Origin: Bacillus sp. REN16
GTDB taxonomy: Bacteria > Bacillota > Bacilli > Bacillales > Bacillaceae_L
Assembly (NCBI RefSeq): GCF_020731355.1
Contig: NZ_JAJFZK010000013.1
Coordinates: 33,398 to 97,397, forward strand
DNA length: 64,000 bases
Direction: 5' to 3'
The notes under the pieces were generated by a model that was given only the letters and a program-made list of their open reading frames with translations, was not told the origin of the DNA and did not search any database. This document shows positions 46,963 through 55,816 of this stretch, piece after piece. A program made the translations under genes and the position numbers. The stretch's first letter is position 1. Each line of letters opens with the position of its first letter.

Positions 46963-47661
46963 ATGAAGACGTTAAAGGACTGGACGTTGTTTGAAATACT
47001 ATGGCTTGTGACGTTTACGTGTGTGAATGTGTATTTATTTTATGCTTGGGATGATACGATTCTCGGATTAATTACTTCGATTTCAGGAATGTTATGTGTC
47101 GTGTTGGTTGCGAAAGGAAAGATTAGCAATTACTATTTTGGGATTATCCAAACTGGCACGTATGCCTACATCTCATACGGTTATGGCCTGTATGGGGAGG
47201 TTATGTTGAATGCTTTGTTTTACTTCCCATTACAATTTGTAGGACTTTATTTATGGACGAAACATAAAACAAAACAAACCGTACATGGGGAAGAAATTCA
47301 AGTAAGTGCTTTAACGAAAAAAGGATGGACCATTACTTTATCTTCATTTCTGGTCATCTTTGTACTCTATGCCTACATACTAGGAAAAATAGGAGGCAAT
47401 GTAGTCTGGATTGATTCGGCAACGACTACTTTATCGGTTATCGCGCAGATTCTTATGCTCAAGCGATATACAGAGCAGTGGTTATTTTGGATTGCGGTAA
47501 ATGTACTATCCATCGCTCTTTGGATAAAAGCTTTACTTTTACAAGGAGGAAACGATATATCCATGCTTGTCATGTGGTCGGCATTTCTAATTAATAGTAT
47601 GTACGGATATTACAACTGGTCGAAAGTGTATAAAAACCAAAAGGGGGAGAAATTGGTATGA
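46963..47661 (+). CDS. pnuC: Nicotinamide riboside transporter PnuC
   Basis: 232-residue membrane protein with about seven hydrophobic spans. The PnuC family core is seen in SNYYFGIIQTGTYAYISYGYG (spread over about 50-72) and WFWIAVNVLSI-like sequence as LFWIAVNVLSIALW (about 174-187). It facilitates uptake of nicotinamide riboside, trapped by phosphorylation by NadR. ATG at 46963 follows AAGGAG by eight bases. Its stop overlaps nadR by four bases (ATGA), so transporter and kinase are translationally coupled. Confidence 0.88.
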   Translation: MKTLKDWTLFEILWLVTFTCVNVYLFYAWDDTILGLITSISGMLCVVLVAKGKISNYYFGIIQTGTYAYISYGYGLYGEVMLNALFYFPLQFVGLYLWTKHKTKQTVHGEEIQVSALTKKGWTITLSSFLVIFVLYAYILGKIGGNVVWIDSATTTLSVIAQILMLKRYTEQWLFWIAVNVLSIALWIKALLLQGGNDISMLVMWSAFLINSMYGYYNWSKVYKNQKGEKLV

Positions 47662-48683
47662 AAAAGGTTGGATTTTACGGCGGAAAGTTTTTACCTTTGC
47701 ATCAAGGTCATGTGTTTGCGATCATCAAAGCATCAAGCATGGTGGATGAATTGTATGTGGTATTGTCACATAGTGAAAAAAGGGATCGGGAGTTGTGTGA
47801 GGGGAGCCAGTTTCCTTATGTTCCAAGTCGGATTCGGCTGCGCTGGCTTTCACAACTGACGAAAGAAATGAAACACGTCAAGGTTATAGAAGTAGAAGAT
47901 GATGCTAGTGATGAAGATTATAATTGGGAGGAAGGGGCCAACCAAATAAAAACAGCGATTGGGAAGAACATTGATGTAGTGTTTAGCTCTGAAGTGGAAT
48001 ATGGGCCGATTTTTAAAAGACTCTATACGGAGGCAACCCACATTTTGATTGATGAAAAAAGGGACCAGGTTCCGATATCGGCAACTGAAATTCGTAAGAA
48101 AGGTGTGTTTCATTACTGGCAGTACATTCCCGAAGTAGCTAGACCATTTTTCGTAAAAAAAGTAGTCATTTTGGGTACAGAAAGCTGTGGGAAATCAACC
48201 CTAACAAGAAATCTGGCCCATATTTTTAACACGTCTTACGTAAGTGAATATGGCAGGGATTTCTGCGAGGAGTTGGGAGGCTGTGACGGAATTATGATTG
48301 AGGAGGATTACCCTCTCATTGCATTCGGCCATAAAATAAAAGAATATGAAGCTTGTAAACTGGCAAATAAGATTGTCTTTATCGACACTGAAGCAGCTGT
48401 CACTCAATTTTATTCTGAACTCTATAATCAACAAACTCAGCAGATATTAGATGAAATTGCCAAGCTTCAACAATACGACCTTTGCCTCTATTTAGAACCT
48501 GATGTGAAATGGGTCGATGATGGATTAAGGGTGCATGGAGAACAAGAAGTGCGAGAAGAAAATAATCAGCGCTTGAAAGAAATATTGAAACAAAGTGGAA
48601 TCAAGTACGTAAGTATAAAAGGGACCTATCAGGAGCGACTTGAAAAATCGATTGAGTTGATACGAGGGAGACTTGGGGTTTAA
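47658..48683 (+). CDS. nadR: NadR-like bifunctional NMN adenylyltransferase/ribosylnicotinamide kinase
   Basis: 341 residues in two enzymatic domains. The N-terminal adenylyltransferase has GGKFLPLHQGHVFAI (about 8-22, HxGH as HQGH) and PISATEIRKKG (about 137-147, the ISSTxxR-like motif). The C-terminal P-loop kinase has Walker A GTESCGKSTLTRNLA (about 173-187) and VSEYGRDF. It converts nicotinamide riboside to NMN and then NAD. The N-terminal HTH repressor domain of enterobacterial NadR is missing, which agrees with regulation being handed to the Nudix protein upstream. ATGA overlap with pnuC. Confidence 0.9.
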   Translation: MKKVGFYGGKFLPLHQGHVFAIIKASSMVDELYVVLSHSEKRDRELCEGSQFPYVPSRIRLRWLSQLTKEMKHVKVIEVEDDASDEDYNWEEGANQIKTAIGKNIDVVFSSEVEYGPIFKRLYTEATHILIDEKRDQVPISATEIRKKGVFHYWQYIPEVARPFFVKKVVILGTESCGKSTLTRNLAHIFNTSYVSEYGRDFCEELGGCDGIMIEEDYPLIAFGHKIKEYEACKLANKIVFIDTEAAVTQFYSELYNQQTQQILDEIAKLQQYDLCLYLEPDVKWVDDGLRVHGEQEVREENNQRLKEILKQSGIKYVSIKGTYQERLEKSIELIRGRLGV

Positions 48684-48714
48684 AAATTCTTCCGATTTTG
48701 TAATTGCGGATAAC

Positions 48715-48798
48715 GGGGCCAGACCCTAAAGACCCTAAGTTTGCTATATCAATACAGCACTAAAGCATTAATTCAGCTTGTGTCTGGCCCCTTTTTTT
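48715..48798 (+). terminator. Long-loop terminator after nadR
   Basis: GGGGCCAGAC and GTCTGGCCCC form a perfect ten-bp stem separated by about 57 bases and followed by seven T. The large loop is unusual. Confidence 0.7.
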
Positions 48799-48893
48799 CA
48801 ATCTATTAAGCTTCCGATTTGATATTCTATCAAAAAGACGAACCCGCATTTGAATGCTCTTTTAACTTTTTGTTAGTTTAAAGGGCCTGTTAG

Positions 48894-49670
48894 TTAGTTC
48901 ATGAATTTAGCCGCAAATGCGTCTGGACCACCGACAGCATCTTCTATAATTGATTTGAGATTTTGGTCAAGTTCTTCAATACGATTCAAAGCACGATTTT
49001 TTTTCTTATAGAAGTTGTCAGGTATTTGTGCTGTGAAAAATTCAAATTCACTATTATCAACAGGGTTTTTTATCGATACTGTTTTAAAATCATTATCAAA
49101 GGTTAGTATATTACCAGAATTGCTGGCCGCCGCAGCTGCTATTAGAGCATCATTTGACTGAAGGGGTACTGACTTGGCGAAATCCATACCTGAACGAATT
49201 ACAGCAAAACTAGTATTAGAGAGCTTAAATAATCTTGACTCAATAATTCCAGATAATTGCCTAGTAGATTCTGAGTTATAGTATCTTAATAAAGAAGGAT
49301 CTTCATGGTTCTTTACTATCTCTGGGATAAAAGTTGCACGTATTTCGTTCTTTTTATCGTTATACTGCTTTTCAGTTCCTTCATTTGAGGCTAACCATAA
49401 TGTATGACGCTCGCTATCTTTCCACTCTTGAAATTTTAGTTCTGTGTAGATCCCGCGGGCTAATACATCAATTGCTTCAGATAGAACTGTTTCACTGACA
49501 TAAAGCCTTGCTTCTTTTTGAAGTAAAAAAAGTGTATGTATAACAGTTGAGATATGAAAAGGATGTTTAGAATTAATAAAAGCAATGAGATAATTTGTGT
49601 CAATAAAAAAAGCATCCCCGTTGTAATTGTTTCCGGGGACGCAATATTCTTCAAGGTATTTAATATTCAT
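48894..49670 (-). CDS. PIN-domain protein (putative ribonuclease)
   Basis: 258 residues. Acidic PIN motifs are DAFFIDTNYLIAFIN (about 19-33, first Asp), ETVLSEAIDVLA with Glu (about 60), and SNDALIAAAAASNSGNILTF then DNDF (about 170-193), which give the catalytic acidic cluster. It is longer than classic VapC (about 130), with a helical insert in the middle and a lysine-rich tail. The start at 49670 overlaps the stop of the small upstream ORF (TAATG). PIN proteins are often toxin RNases, but size and partner are atypical, so toxin function is an inference. Confidence 0.72.
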   Translation of the reverse strand: MNIKYLEEYCVPGNNYNGDAFFIDTNYLIAFINSKHPFHISTVIHTLFLLQKEARLYVSETVLSEAIDVLARGIYTELKFQEWKDSERHTLWLASNEGTEKQYNDKKNEIRATFIPEIVKNHEDPSLLRYYNSESTRQLSGIIESRLFKLSNTSFAVIRSGMDFAKSVPLQSNDALIAAAAASNSGNILTFDNDFKTVSIKNPVDNSEFEFFTAQIPDNFYKKKNRALNRIEELDQNLKSIIEDAVGGPDAFAAKFMN

Positions 49671-49843
49671 TATTCTTTTCCTCTTACTTCCCGGCATATT
49701 TGATCAGAATTTTCACCAATATCAACAGTACCTACTGATTTGGATAATAGCTTTAATTTCTCTTGGAAAGAAAGTTCCTGTTCCTGTGCAGGTTCAATAG
49801 TTGGAGATTGGATGGTCATATCTTTATCATCCTCCTTGTTCAT
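49670..49843 (-). CDS. 57-residue acidic protein coupled to the PIN gene, possible antitoxin
   Basis: The peptide (MNKEDDKDMTIQSPTIEPAQ and onward) is acidic with a helical ELSFQEKLKLLSKSVG segment and no recognisable DNA-binding motif. An AGGAGGT ribosome site lies eight bases before ATG 49843. A second AAGGAGG inside the frame could start translation at the internal MTIQ. The stop codon overlaps the ATG of the PIN gene. The layout (small gene first, one-base overlap, nuclease second) is that of toxin-antitoxin pairs; no homologue comes to mind. Confidence 0.6.
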   Translation of the reverse strand: MNKEDDKDMTIQSPTIEPAQEQELSFQEKLKLLSKSVGTVDIGENSDQICREVRGKE

Positions 49844-49964
49844 CTTCAACACCTCCTAGAATAAGCATTACCAAAAATAACTTATAATAAAAGGTATGTC
49901 TTGAATATATAACTATTCTATAAAAAAAGATGCTAAATGGCAACAATTTCCTATACTGTGTTTA

Positions 49965-50100
49965 CTATCTATCGGGGAATTCTCCGAAGGAACCGGCAAC
50001 CCGATAAGAACACTGCATTACTATGATGAAATTGGATTGCTTTCTCCTAAGAAGCACCCTTCATCTTAGAGAATATGAAGAAATACTTAAAATGGTTTAA
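49965..50100 (+). pseudogene. Remnant of a MerR-family regulator
   Basis: Translation from 49965 reads LSIGEFSEGTGNPIRTLHYY then DEIGLLSPKKHPSS, a clear MerR N-terminal HTH, and stops at 50067. After a frame change LREYEEILKMV follows (50065-50100). No start codon, no ribosome site and no effector domain remain. The 3' end overlaps the last codons of the convergent DUF2269 gene. Confidence 0.7.
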
Positions 50101-50539
50101 CTGACATGAGAATAATCATAACAATAGCAATTAATGCAGACCCCATACCTGCCATACCAATAGTTTTATTGAGTGTTAAAATTTCATTTGGGATATCATC
50201 ACCTTGATGATTATTTAACAGTGCTGCTGCTTTTTTCGTTCTTTTTCCAGCAAAACCAACAGCCAAATAGTGAGCCACAAAATATAGAATAATAGAGGCG
50301 ATATACCATATTTGTGTAAATAAATGTGGATTCATCACGCCCATCACTAATCCTGTAAGTAATAAAACAATGCTCCCAATCGTCACTACTTTTTCTGCTT
50401 TTTCCATGATTTTATTAACCAATTGCAAACTTTCTTTCGTTGTGCCAAAAGACTGAATAACCGGGAATATAAAACTAGGCCCCATACCTATCACCGCAGC
50501 TAAAACATGGATTAATACCAGTCCACCGTAAAGCGTCAT
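50087..50539 (-). CDS. DUF2269-like integral membrane protein
   Basis: 150 residues with four hydrophobic spans. It begins MTLYGGLVLIHVLAAVIGMG, with a conserved-looking His in the first span, and further spans start at VVTIGSIVLLLTGLVMG, IASIILYFVAHYLAVG and MAGMGSALIAIVMIILM. A positively charged loop (GKRTKKAA) precedes the last span. The family is of unknown function; the layout recalls small membrane haem or redox proteins, but nothing here proves that. GGGGGAAG lies before the ATG. Confidence 0.72.
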   Translation of the reverse strand: MTLYGGLVLIHVLAAVIGMGPSFIFPVIQSFGTTKESLQLVNKIMEKAEKVVTIGSIVLLLTGLVMGVMNPHLFTQIWYIASIILYFVAHYLAVGFAGKRTKKAAALLNNHQGDDIPNEILTLNKTIGMAGMGSALIAIVMIILMSVKPF

Positions 50540-50766
50540 GTTTCTTCCCCCTATAACCTTTTATTTTTGCATTTTTTATTATACATTTGATTTGTTCATA
50601 TTTTTTAAAAAGTTAAACATTTTTTATAAAAAACTTTATCAAGGATATGGCTTTTAATTCTATTACCTAACTCCAAGTGTATGAAGCCGTGCCAATTGTC
50701 GCCGGGCGAGTACCGTATCAATTAGTTTGCTATACTATATGTATCAAATTTATGAGGTGGAATAAC

Positions 50767-51444
50767 ATGTGCGGTCGATTTACTTTATTTGCTGAATTCG
50801 ACGATATTATGGAACGTTTTGGAATCGAAGCTGCAATTCCAGGGGAATCATATAGTCCTAATTACAATGTAGCTCCATCCCATTCGGTCTTATCAGTTAT
50901 TAACGATGGTAAGAAAAATAGATTAGGGTATTTAAGATGGGGGCTTATTCCGCCGTGGGCAAAGGATGAAAAAATCGGATATAAAATGATAAATGCAAGG
51001 GCTGAGACTCTTGCAGAAAAACCAAGTTATCGGAATGCATACAAAAAGAAGCGTTGTTTAATCATTGCCGATAGCTTTTATGAGTGGAAACGTCATGAGG
51101 ACAAAAGTAAAACCCCGATGAGAATTAAGCTCAAATCGAATGAAATGTTTGCCATGGCCGGATTGTGGGAACGATGGAATTCGCCCAATGGAGAATCCAT
51201 TTTTTCGTGTTCGGTTATTACTACTACACCGAATGAACTTGTTCAGGACATTCATGATCGAATGCCTGTGATTCTAAAACCTGAAGACGAGAAGTTTTGG
51301 TTAGACCCTTCAAATGAAAACACTAATGACTTAAATGATTTGTTAAGGCCTTTTCCAATGGAATTGATGGAGGCATATGAGGTATCCAGCGAGGTTAATT
51401 CACCTAAAAATAACTCTCCGAACTTAATACAGGAAATGTGCTAA
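50767..51444 (+). CDS. SRAP-family protein (HMCES/YedK-like abasic-site DNA-crosslinking protein)
   Basis: 225 residues. It begins MCGRF, so Cys2 becomes the N-terminal nucleophile that crosslinks to abasic sites in single-stranded DNA. Other SRAP landmarks are PNYNVAPSHSVLSV (about 36-49), LRWGLIPPWAKD, MINARAETLAEKPSYRNAY, CLIIADSFYEWKR (with the catalytic Glu) and IHDRMPVIL with His near the end. ATG at 50767 follows GAGGTGG; the reading from 50677 adds 30 residues before the essential Cys and is wrong. It protects stalled forks at AP sites. Confidence 0.93.
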   Translation: MCGRFTLFAEFDDIMERFGIEAAIPGESYSPNYNVAPSHSVLSVINDGKKNRLGYLRWGLIPPWAKDEKIGYKMINARAETLAEKPSYRNAYKKKRCLIIADSFYEWKRHEDKSKTPMRIKLKSNEMFAMAGLWERWNSPNGESIFSCSVITTTPNELVQDIHDRMPVILKPEDEKFWLDPSNENTNDLNDLLRPFPMELMEAYEVSSEVNSPKNNSPNLIQEMC

Positions 51445-51539
51445 CATTATGAGTCCAAATAAAGGATTTAAGGAGTAGGCTATGACAAAAATTAAGGGCA
51501 AAATGTAATTGATACACTAAAGATCTATTTCCTCATCTT

Positions 51540-51662
51540 ATGTCAGTACTTGAATTAGTTCATGCAGGGGGAAAGTTAACCATTAATAGTTCGGACGAGT
51601 ATATTGTTAACAGGAAGATGAATAAAACTGTGACTGGGACCAAGGAAGAAATCACTAGATGA
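51540..51662 (+). other. Degenerate stretch with a 40-codon open frame, possible gene remnant
   Basis: The 360 bp between the SRAP gene and the Rpn-like gene hold two scraps. At 51482, after a good AAGGAG, ATG opens an eight-codon frame (MTKIKGKM). At 51540 a 40-codon frame reads MSVLELVHAGGKLTINSSDE and onward without a ribosome site. Together they suggest a decayed gene. I recognise neither piece. Confidence 0.3.
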
Positions 51663-51804
51663 AAGAGGATAAATAGAGAAAGGGAAAGCATCTGTCTCAG
51701 CACCTTTATCATTTTCACTAAACATAGTAAATTTGGTGGAGGAAAATCAAGTTTTTTGTCGAATATATTGTATGCTTGAAAAAATAAGGAAAGGAAAATA
51801 TTAT

Positions 51805-52740
51805 ATGACAAAAGACGATAGTATTCCAAGAAACCATAAGGACATCGGACTCCGATCCCTCGCTGTCATGTTTAAAAATGAATTTCTGCCCTTTACTGGA
51901 ATGCAACTCCCAAAGGTGAAGGATGTTATTGAAACCAATGTTCCTACCATTCAAATGAAAGACCGAGGAATGGATCTTAATTTTCTACTTGAGGATAACA
52001 CAATTGCTCACATAGAATTCGAATCGGACACCCTCAACATTAACGACCTCATACGTTTTGGCCACTACGATCTCCAACTTTATCAACAACGCCAACAAAA
52101 AATTCGCCGTATCATCATTTTCTCAGCTGGAGTCCAAGATACCACTATGCAAAAACTTGATATTGGAAGCGTCATTCAAAAACATGAATGTCTATTTCTT
52201 GAACACGACTTTGATGGGGATGAAATTTTTAGTAAAATAAAGGCAAGCATAAATAATAACGAAGCATTCTCAAACATTGAAAAATTACAGGTTATTTTAT
52301 TACCGATGATGAAATCGCGGAAATCAACGATTTCCAAAAGAGCATATGAGCTAACAAATATCTTAAAGAATTACCATGATGTAGATGCAGCATTTTATCT
52401 TATAGCTGCAATGGTGGCTGTTAATTATAGCGGAATTGATGATGCAGAAAAAGAAAAAATACTGGAGGTGCTAGAAATGGCAAAGCCGTTTGAAGAGCTG
52501 TATAAAAAATTCGAAGAAAGAGGATTTGAAAAGGGAATAGAGGAAGGAAGACAAGAAGGGAGACAAGAAGGAAGACAGGAAGGGAGACAAGAGGGGAAAG
52601 CAGAGGGAAAAAAAGAAGGACAAAAAGAAGAAAAGATTGCAATTGCAAAAAAACTCTTAATAAAAGGGATGGAACCGAGGGCGATTGCTGACATAACTGG
52701 ATTAACACTACATGAAATTGAAAATCTAGGTAATTCGTAA
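51805..52740 (+). CDS. Rpn-like PD-(D/E)XK protein with tandem RQEG tail
   Basis: 311 residues. The N-terminal part has MDLNFLLEDNTIAHIEFESD (about 58-77), which resembles the D...E-x-E strand pair of Rpn/transposase-like nucleases, though E-F-E replaces the usual E-x-Q/K. The C-terminal part has FEKGIEEG followed by four RQEG tetrapeptides and further EG-rich repeats (about 262-290), then an HTH-like GMEPRAIADITGLTLHEIEN. The 12-base repeat is near-perfect at 52545-52600. This tail is typical of Firmicutes Rpn proteins and is shared in form with the gene at 44892. AAGGAAAGG lies before ATG 51805. Confidence 0.75.
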   Translation: MTKDDSIPRNHKDIGLRSLAVMFKNEFLPFTGMQLPKVKDVIETNVPTIQMKDRGMDLNFLLEDNTIAHIEFESDTLNINDLIRFGHYDLQLYQQRQQKIRRIIIFSAGVQDTTMQKLDIGSVIQKHECLFLEHDFDGDEIFSKIKASINNNEAFSNIEKLQVILLPMMKSRKSTISKRAYELTNILKNYHDVDAAFYLIAAMVAVNYSGIDDAEKEKILEVLEMAKPFEELYKKFEERGFEKGIEEGRQEGRQEGRQEGRQEGKAEGKKEGQKEEKIAIAKKLLIKGMEPRAIADITGLTLHEIENLGNS

Positions 52741-52759
52741 TTTAAAAAGTAATAGGAAA

Positions 52760-52815
52760 CAGGGACAGACCCTTTTACATCATCAATATGACGTAAGAGG
52801 GTCTGTCTTTTTTTA
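52760..52815 (+). terminator. Long stem-loop terminator after the Rpn-like gene
   Basis: GACAGACCCTTTTAC pairs with GTAAGAGGGTCTGTC (one mismatch) and is followed by seven T. The GGGACAGACCC core resembles the hairpins at 42123 and 48715. Confidence 0.85.
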
Positions 52816-52947
52816 AAAGGATATCCGCTATTTTCAACTAGGATAATATTTGTACAGAAGAGGGTATATGTCCCAAAAAACGGAAATCGGATATCAAAGA
52901 TATGCTTTAGCCTAGCAAAACTTTATCATAGCGGGGGAAGGCTCCGC

Positions 52948-53010
52948 GATTATGACCTCTACTTAACTCCAACTACGGCACACCCTCCGTATAATCAATT
53001 AAATATTTAG
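52948..53010 (+). pseudogene. Fragment of a second amidase gene
   Basis: Translation reads [20 protein letters not shown] then stop. Twelve residues of it ([13 protein letters not shown] region) match the intact amidase at 54260-55744 ([16 protein letters not shown]). There is no start or upstream coding sequence, so it is a relic of a duplicated or older amidase gene. The rest of 52816-53039 shows nothing. Confidence 0.65.
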
Positions 53011-53039
53011 TAGCCTGCATCATATATTAGGAAATCGAT

Positions 53040-53882
53040 TTAAAATTCCTCATAAACCGCAGGATCCTGATTGGCAATCCTTCCATCTGGCTGGCTAAGG
53101 GCTGAAATCATTGCCATTTCTGCTTCATCCAGAGAGAAGTCAAAAATAGAAAGGTTCTCTACCTGGCGAACTGGTGATGCTGATTTAGGTATGGAAATCG
53201 CTCCAAGCTGATAGTGCCAACGTAAAACAATTTGTGGAATCGTCTTTTTATGATGTGCAGCGATCGTTCGAAGTGTATCATTCTCTAAGTCTTTAATGCC
53301 ACGAGTGAATGGACTCCAAGATTCTGTCGCAATATTTTTTTCTTCATGATATTTTCTTTGTTCAGCTTGGTTAAAGAATGGGTGTAACTCAATTTGATTA
53401 ATGCTTGGTTTGACACCGGTCTCTTTTTCCAAACGGTCTAAGTGTTCAGGTAAGAAATTACAAACCCCGATTGAACGAATAAGTCCCCATTTTTTAGCAT
53501 CAATCAAAGCCTGCCAAGCTTCTACATATGTATCTTTATTAGGGTTCGGCCAATGAATGAGATATAGATCATAATAATCAAGATTCGCTCGATAAAGCGA
53601 TTCTTGAATAGTTGCTTTTGCTTTATCGTATTTGTGATAGCGACCAGGAAGTTTGGAAGTAATGAGTAAATCTTGTCTCGGTACAGTACTACGGCGAACT
53701 GCTTCTCCTACCGCTCCTTCGTTTTCGTAATTATAAGCCGAGTCAATCAGACGATAGCCGTTATGAATCGCACTGACGATGGCATTTACTCCATCATTTC
53801 CTTTAAGCGGGTATGTACCAAAACCAATCACAGGAATACGTAAGCCATCATTTAACGTAACCTCAGGAATTCTACTTTCCAT
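53040..53882 (-). CDS. Aldo/keto reductase
   Basis: 280-residue (alpha/beta)8 NADPH oxidoreductase. The catalytic tetrad is visible: Asp and Tyr in RLIDSAYNYENE (about 44-55), Lys in LITSKLPGRYHKYD (about 72-85) and His in LYLIHWPNP (about 106-114). NADP-binding SIPKSASPVRQVEN is near the C-terminus (about 229-242). Substrates are probably small aldehydes such as methylglyoxal, but this cannot be fixed from sequence. GGAGGGGAG precedes the ATG. It is divergent from the amidase gene. Confidence 0.9.
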   Translation of the reverse strand: MESRIPEVTLNDGLRIPVIGFGTYPLKGNDGVNAIVSAIHNGYRLIDSAYNYENEGAVGEAVRRSTVPRQDLLITSKLPGRYHKYDKAKATIQESLYRANLDYYDLYLIHWPNPNKDTYVEAWQALIDAKKWGLIRSIGVCNFLPEHLDRLEKETGVKPSINQIELHPFFNQAEQRKYHEEKNIATESWSPFTRGIKDLENDTLRTIAAHHKKTIPQIVLRWHYQLGAISIPKSASPVRQVENLSIFDFSLDEAEMAMISALSQPDGRIANQDPAVYEEF

Positions 53883-54259
53883 AAAACAACACTCCCCTCC
53901 ATTAATATCGCAATAATATCACAATCTTGAAAATTACTCTATTTTGGGGGTTGGAAAGAGAGGAGGGTGTCCACTAATATTGTTTCTTTTCCTTCTCCTA
54001 AAACACCAGAACCGTCCCCGCGTTTTCAAAAAACTTTAAAAAGTCCCCCCATTTGTCTTAGCATACATGATGCAGGTTGTTATCCACTCCTTGCTTATTT
54101 GGCTCTTTTTTACATACATAAAAGATTCTATAAAAAAGGAGAGGATTAAATGATAAGATAATAGGTAAATAGTGGGAACTTTGTAGGGTTGTAACGAAAT
54201 TTTGGCAATTCTGTAAGAAAAATATAAAACGTTTGCAAAACAAAAGGAGGCGATGGTTG
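53883..54259 (+). other. 377-bp divergent intergenic region, no gene seen
   Basis: Between the divergent aldo/keto reductase and amidase genes. A 60-codon frame at 53967 (Pro/Ser-rich) is not convincing because its GTG overlaps the only ribosome-like site. A weak promoter for the amidase may be TTGGCA (54202) with TATAAA (54223) at a short 15-bp spacing. Nothing else was recognised. Confidence 0.5.
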
Positions 54260-55744
54260 GTGTTTGATTACAAGCAATATGATGGGTTGGGTTTAGCCGA
54301 GTTAATTCAAAAAAAAGAAGTGAAGGCCGAAGAAGTACGGGAGGCGGCGATTTGTGAAATTGAAAAGAAGAATGGTGTGCTTAATGCTGTAATTGATACA
54401 TTTTACGATGATTCAAAGGGCGTTGCTCAAACCGAATCAACAGGAATTTTTGCGGGTGTTCCTTTCTTAACGAAAAGTATTAATCAGGAAGTAAAAGGTC
54501 GTCCACTCAGAAATGGTTCGAAACTCTTGGAACACATTATTGCCGATCAAGATAGTGAATTTGTTCGTCAAATTCGGAATACGGGGGTCACCATTTTAGG
54601 ACAGACAAATGTTCCAGAGTTTGCGTTAATGGGAATCACAGAGCCTGCTTATTATGGACCATCTAGAAATCCGTGGAACAAGGATTATACACCAGGTGGG
54701 TCAAGTGGAGGTTCCGCAGCAGCTGTCGCATCGGGGATGGTTCCAATTGCAGGTGCAAATGATGGTGGCGGTTCGATTCGGATTCCTGGTGCTTTTTGTG
54801 GATTATTTGGTTTAAAACCTACTCGTGGTCGCACACCAGTTGGTCCTGATCGAGGGCGGGTATGGCAAGGTGCATCAGTCGATCATCTTTTAAGTCGTTC
54901 TGTCAGGGATAGTGCAGCCATGCTAGACCACTATCATATGGACCGGGCCAATGCGTTTATGGCGCCCCTTTTTAATGGTTCTTATTTAGATGCATCTATG
55001 ACTCCTCTAACAACTCCGCTAAAAATAGCATTTACGACAGAGTCTCCATTAGGCACCACTGTTAATCAGGAGTGTAAGGAGGCAGTTCATAAAACGACAA
55101 AGCTATTAGAAGAGATGGGTCATACCGTTGTTGAAAAAGCAGCACCAGTAGACGGTAAAGAAATAGCGAATAGCTATTTCATGTTGTATTTTGCAGAAGT
55201 GGCTACAACCTTGACAGCGCTTGAGGACGTGATTGGACGGAAAGTCACATTTAACGATGTAGAACCAGCAACATGGATGCTAAAATTACTTGGAAAAGCT
55301 GTATCAGCCGATGAATTTTTAACAAGCCTTAAGTTTTGGGACGAGGCGGCTATTCAAATGGATAGCTTTCACGACAACTATGATCTTTACCTGACACCAA
55401 CTACTGCCCACCCTCCATCAGGGATAGGTGAACTTGATCAAACACCATTTGAAAAAGGACTGATCCGAGTAGTTGGAGGTTTAAGGTTAGGAGGAATGTT
55501 GAAAAAGTCGGGCTTTGTTGAACAATTGGCAAACAAAAGCCTTGAGAGAACCCCATTTACCCAACTTGCGAACTTAACTGGTCAACCTGCAATGACTCTG
55601 CCTATGCATCTTACAAAGGATGGTCTCCCATGCGGTGTTCAAGTAATGGCAAGACGAGGCCGTGAAGACCTTCTGTTACAGCTTGCAGGACAACTTGAAC
55701 AGACAGATTCATGGATTCAGGTGAAAGAGAATCCTGGTTTTTAA
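54260..55744 (+). CDS. Amidase (amidase-signature family)
   Basis: About 494 residues. The Ser-cisSer-Lys triad is seen: Lys in [15 protein letters not shown] (about 72), the glycine/serine signature [15 protein letters not shown] (about 148-162, cis-Ser) and the nucleophile in [20 protein letters not shown] (about 168-187). It hydrolyses amides, but the substrate is unknown; the family resembles 6-aminohexanoate-cyclic-dimer hydrolases. No gatB or gatC is near, so it is not the tRNA amidotransferase. GTG at 54260 is nine bases after GGAGG; TTG 54257 is possible, and ATG 54253 is out of frame. Confidence 0.88.
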   Translation: MFDYKQYDGLGLAELIQKKEVKAEEVREAAICEIEKKNGVLNAVIDTFYDDSKGVAQTESTGIFAGVPFLTKSINQEVKGRPLRNGSKLLEHIIADQDSEFVRQIRNTGVTILGQTNVPEFALMGITEPAYYGPSRNPWNKDYTPGGSSGGSAAAVASGMVPIAGANDGGGSIRIPGAFCGLFGLKPTRGRTPVGPDRGRVWQGASVDHLLSRSVRDSAAMLDHYHMDRANAFMAPLFNGSYLDASMTPLTTPLKIAFTTESPLGTTVNQECKEAVHKTTKLLEEMGHTVVEKAAPVDGKEIANSYFMLYFAEVATTLTALEDVIGRKVTFNDVEPATWMLKLLGKAVSADEFLTSLKFWDEAAIQMDSFHDNYDLYLTPTTAHPPSGIGELDQTPFEKGLIRVVGGLRLGGMLKKSGFVEQLANKSLERTPFTQLANLTGQPAMTLPMHLTKDGLPCGVQVMARRGREDLLLQLAGQLEQTDSWIQVKENPGF

Positions 55745-55816
55745 AAAGCAGATAATTAGATTTATAGACAAGGGGTTTGAGTTGTACAAAAGTAAAATTG
55801 ATAAGAGAGGACTAGT

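Noticed and set aside
52421..52708. Minus-strand frames rich in Pro/Ser/Leu opposite the RQEG repeats
   Set aside because: They are the complement of a repetitive coding tail, with no start signal.
53967..54149. 60-codon plus-strand frame before the amidase
   Set aside because: GTG overlaps the only purine-rich site, low-complexity Pro/Ser composition, and no recognisable domain.
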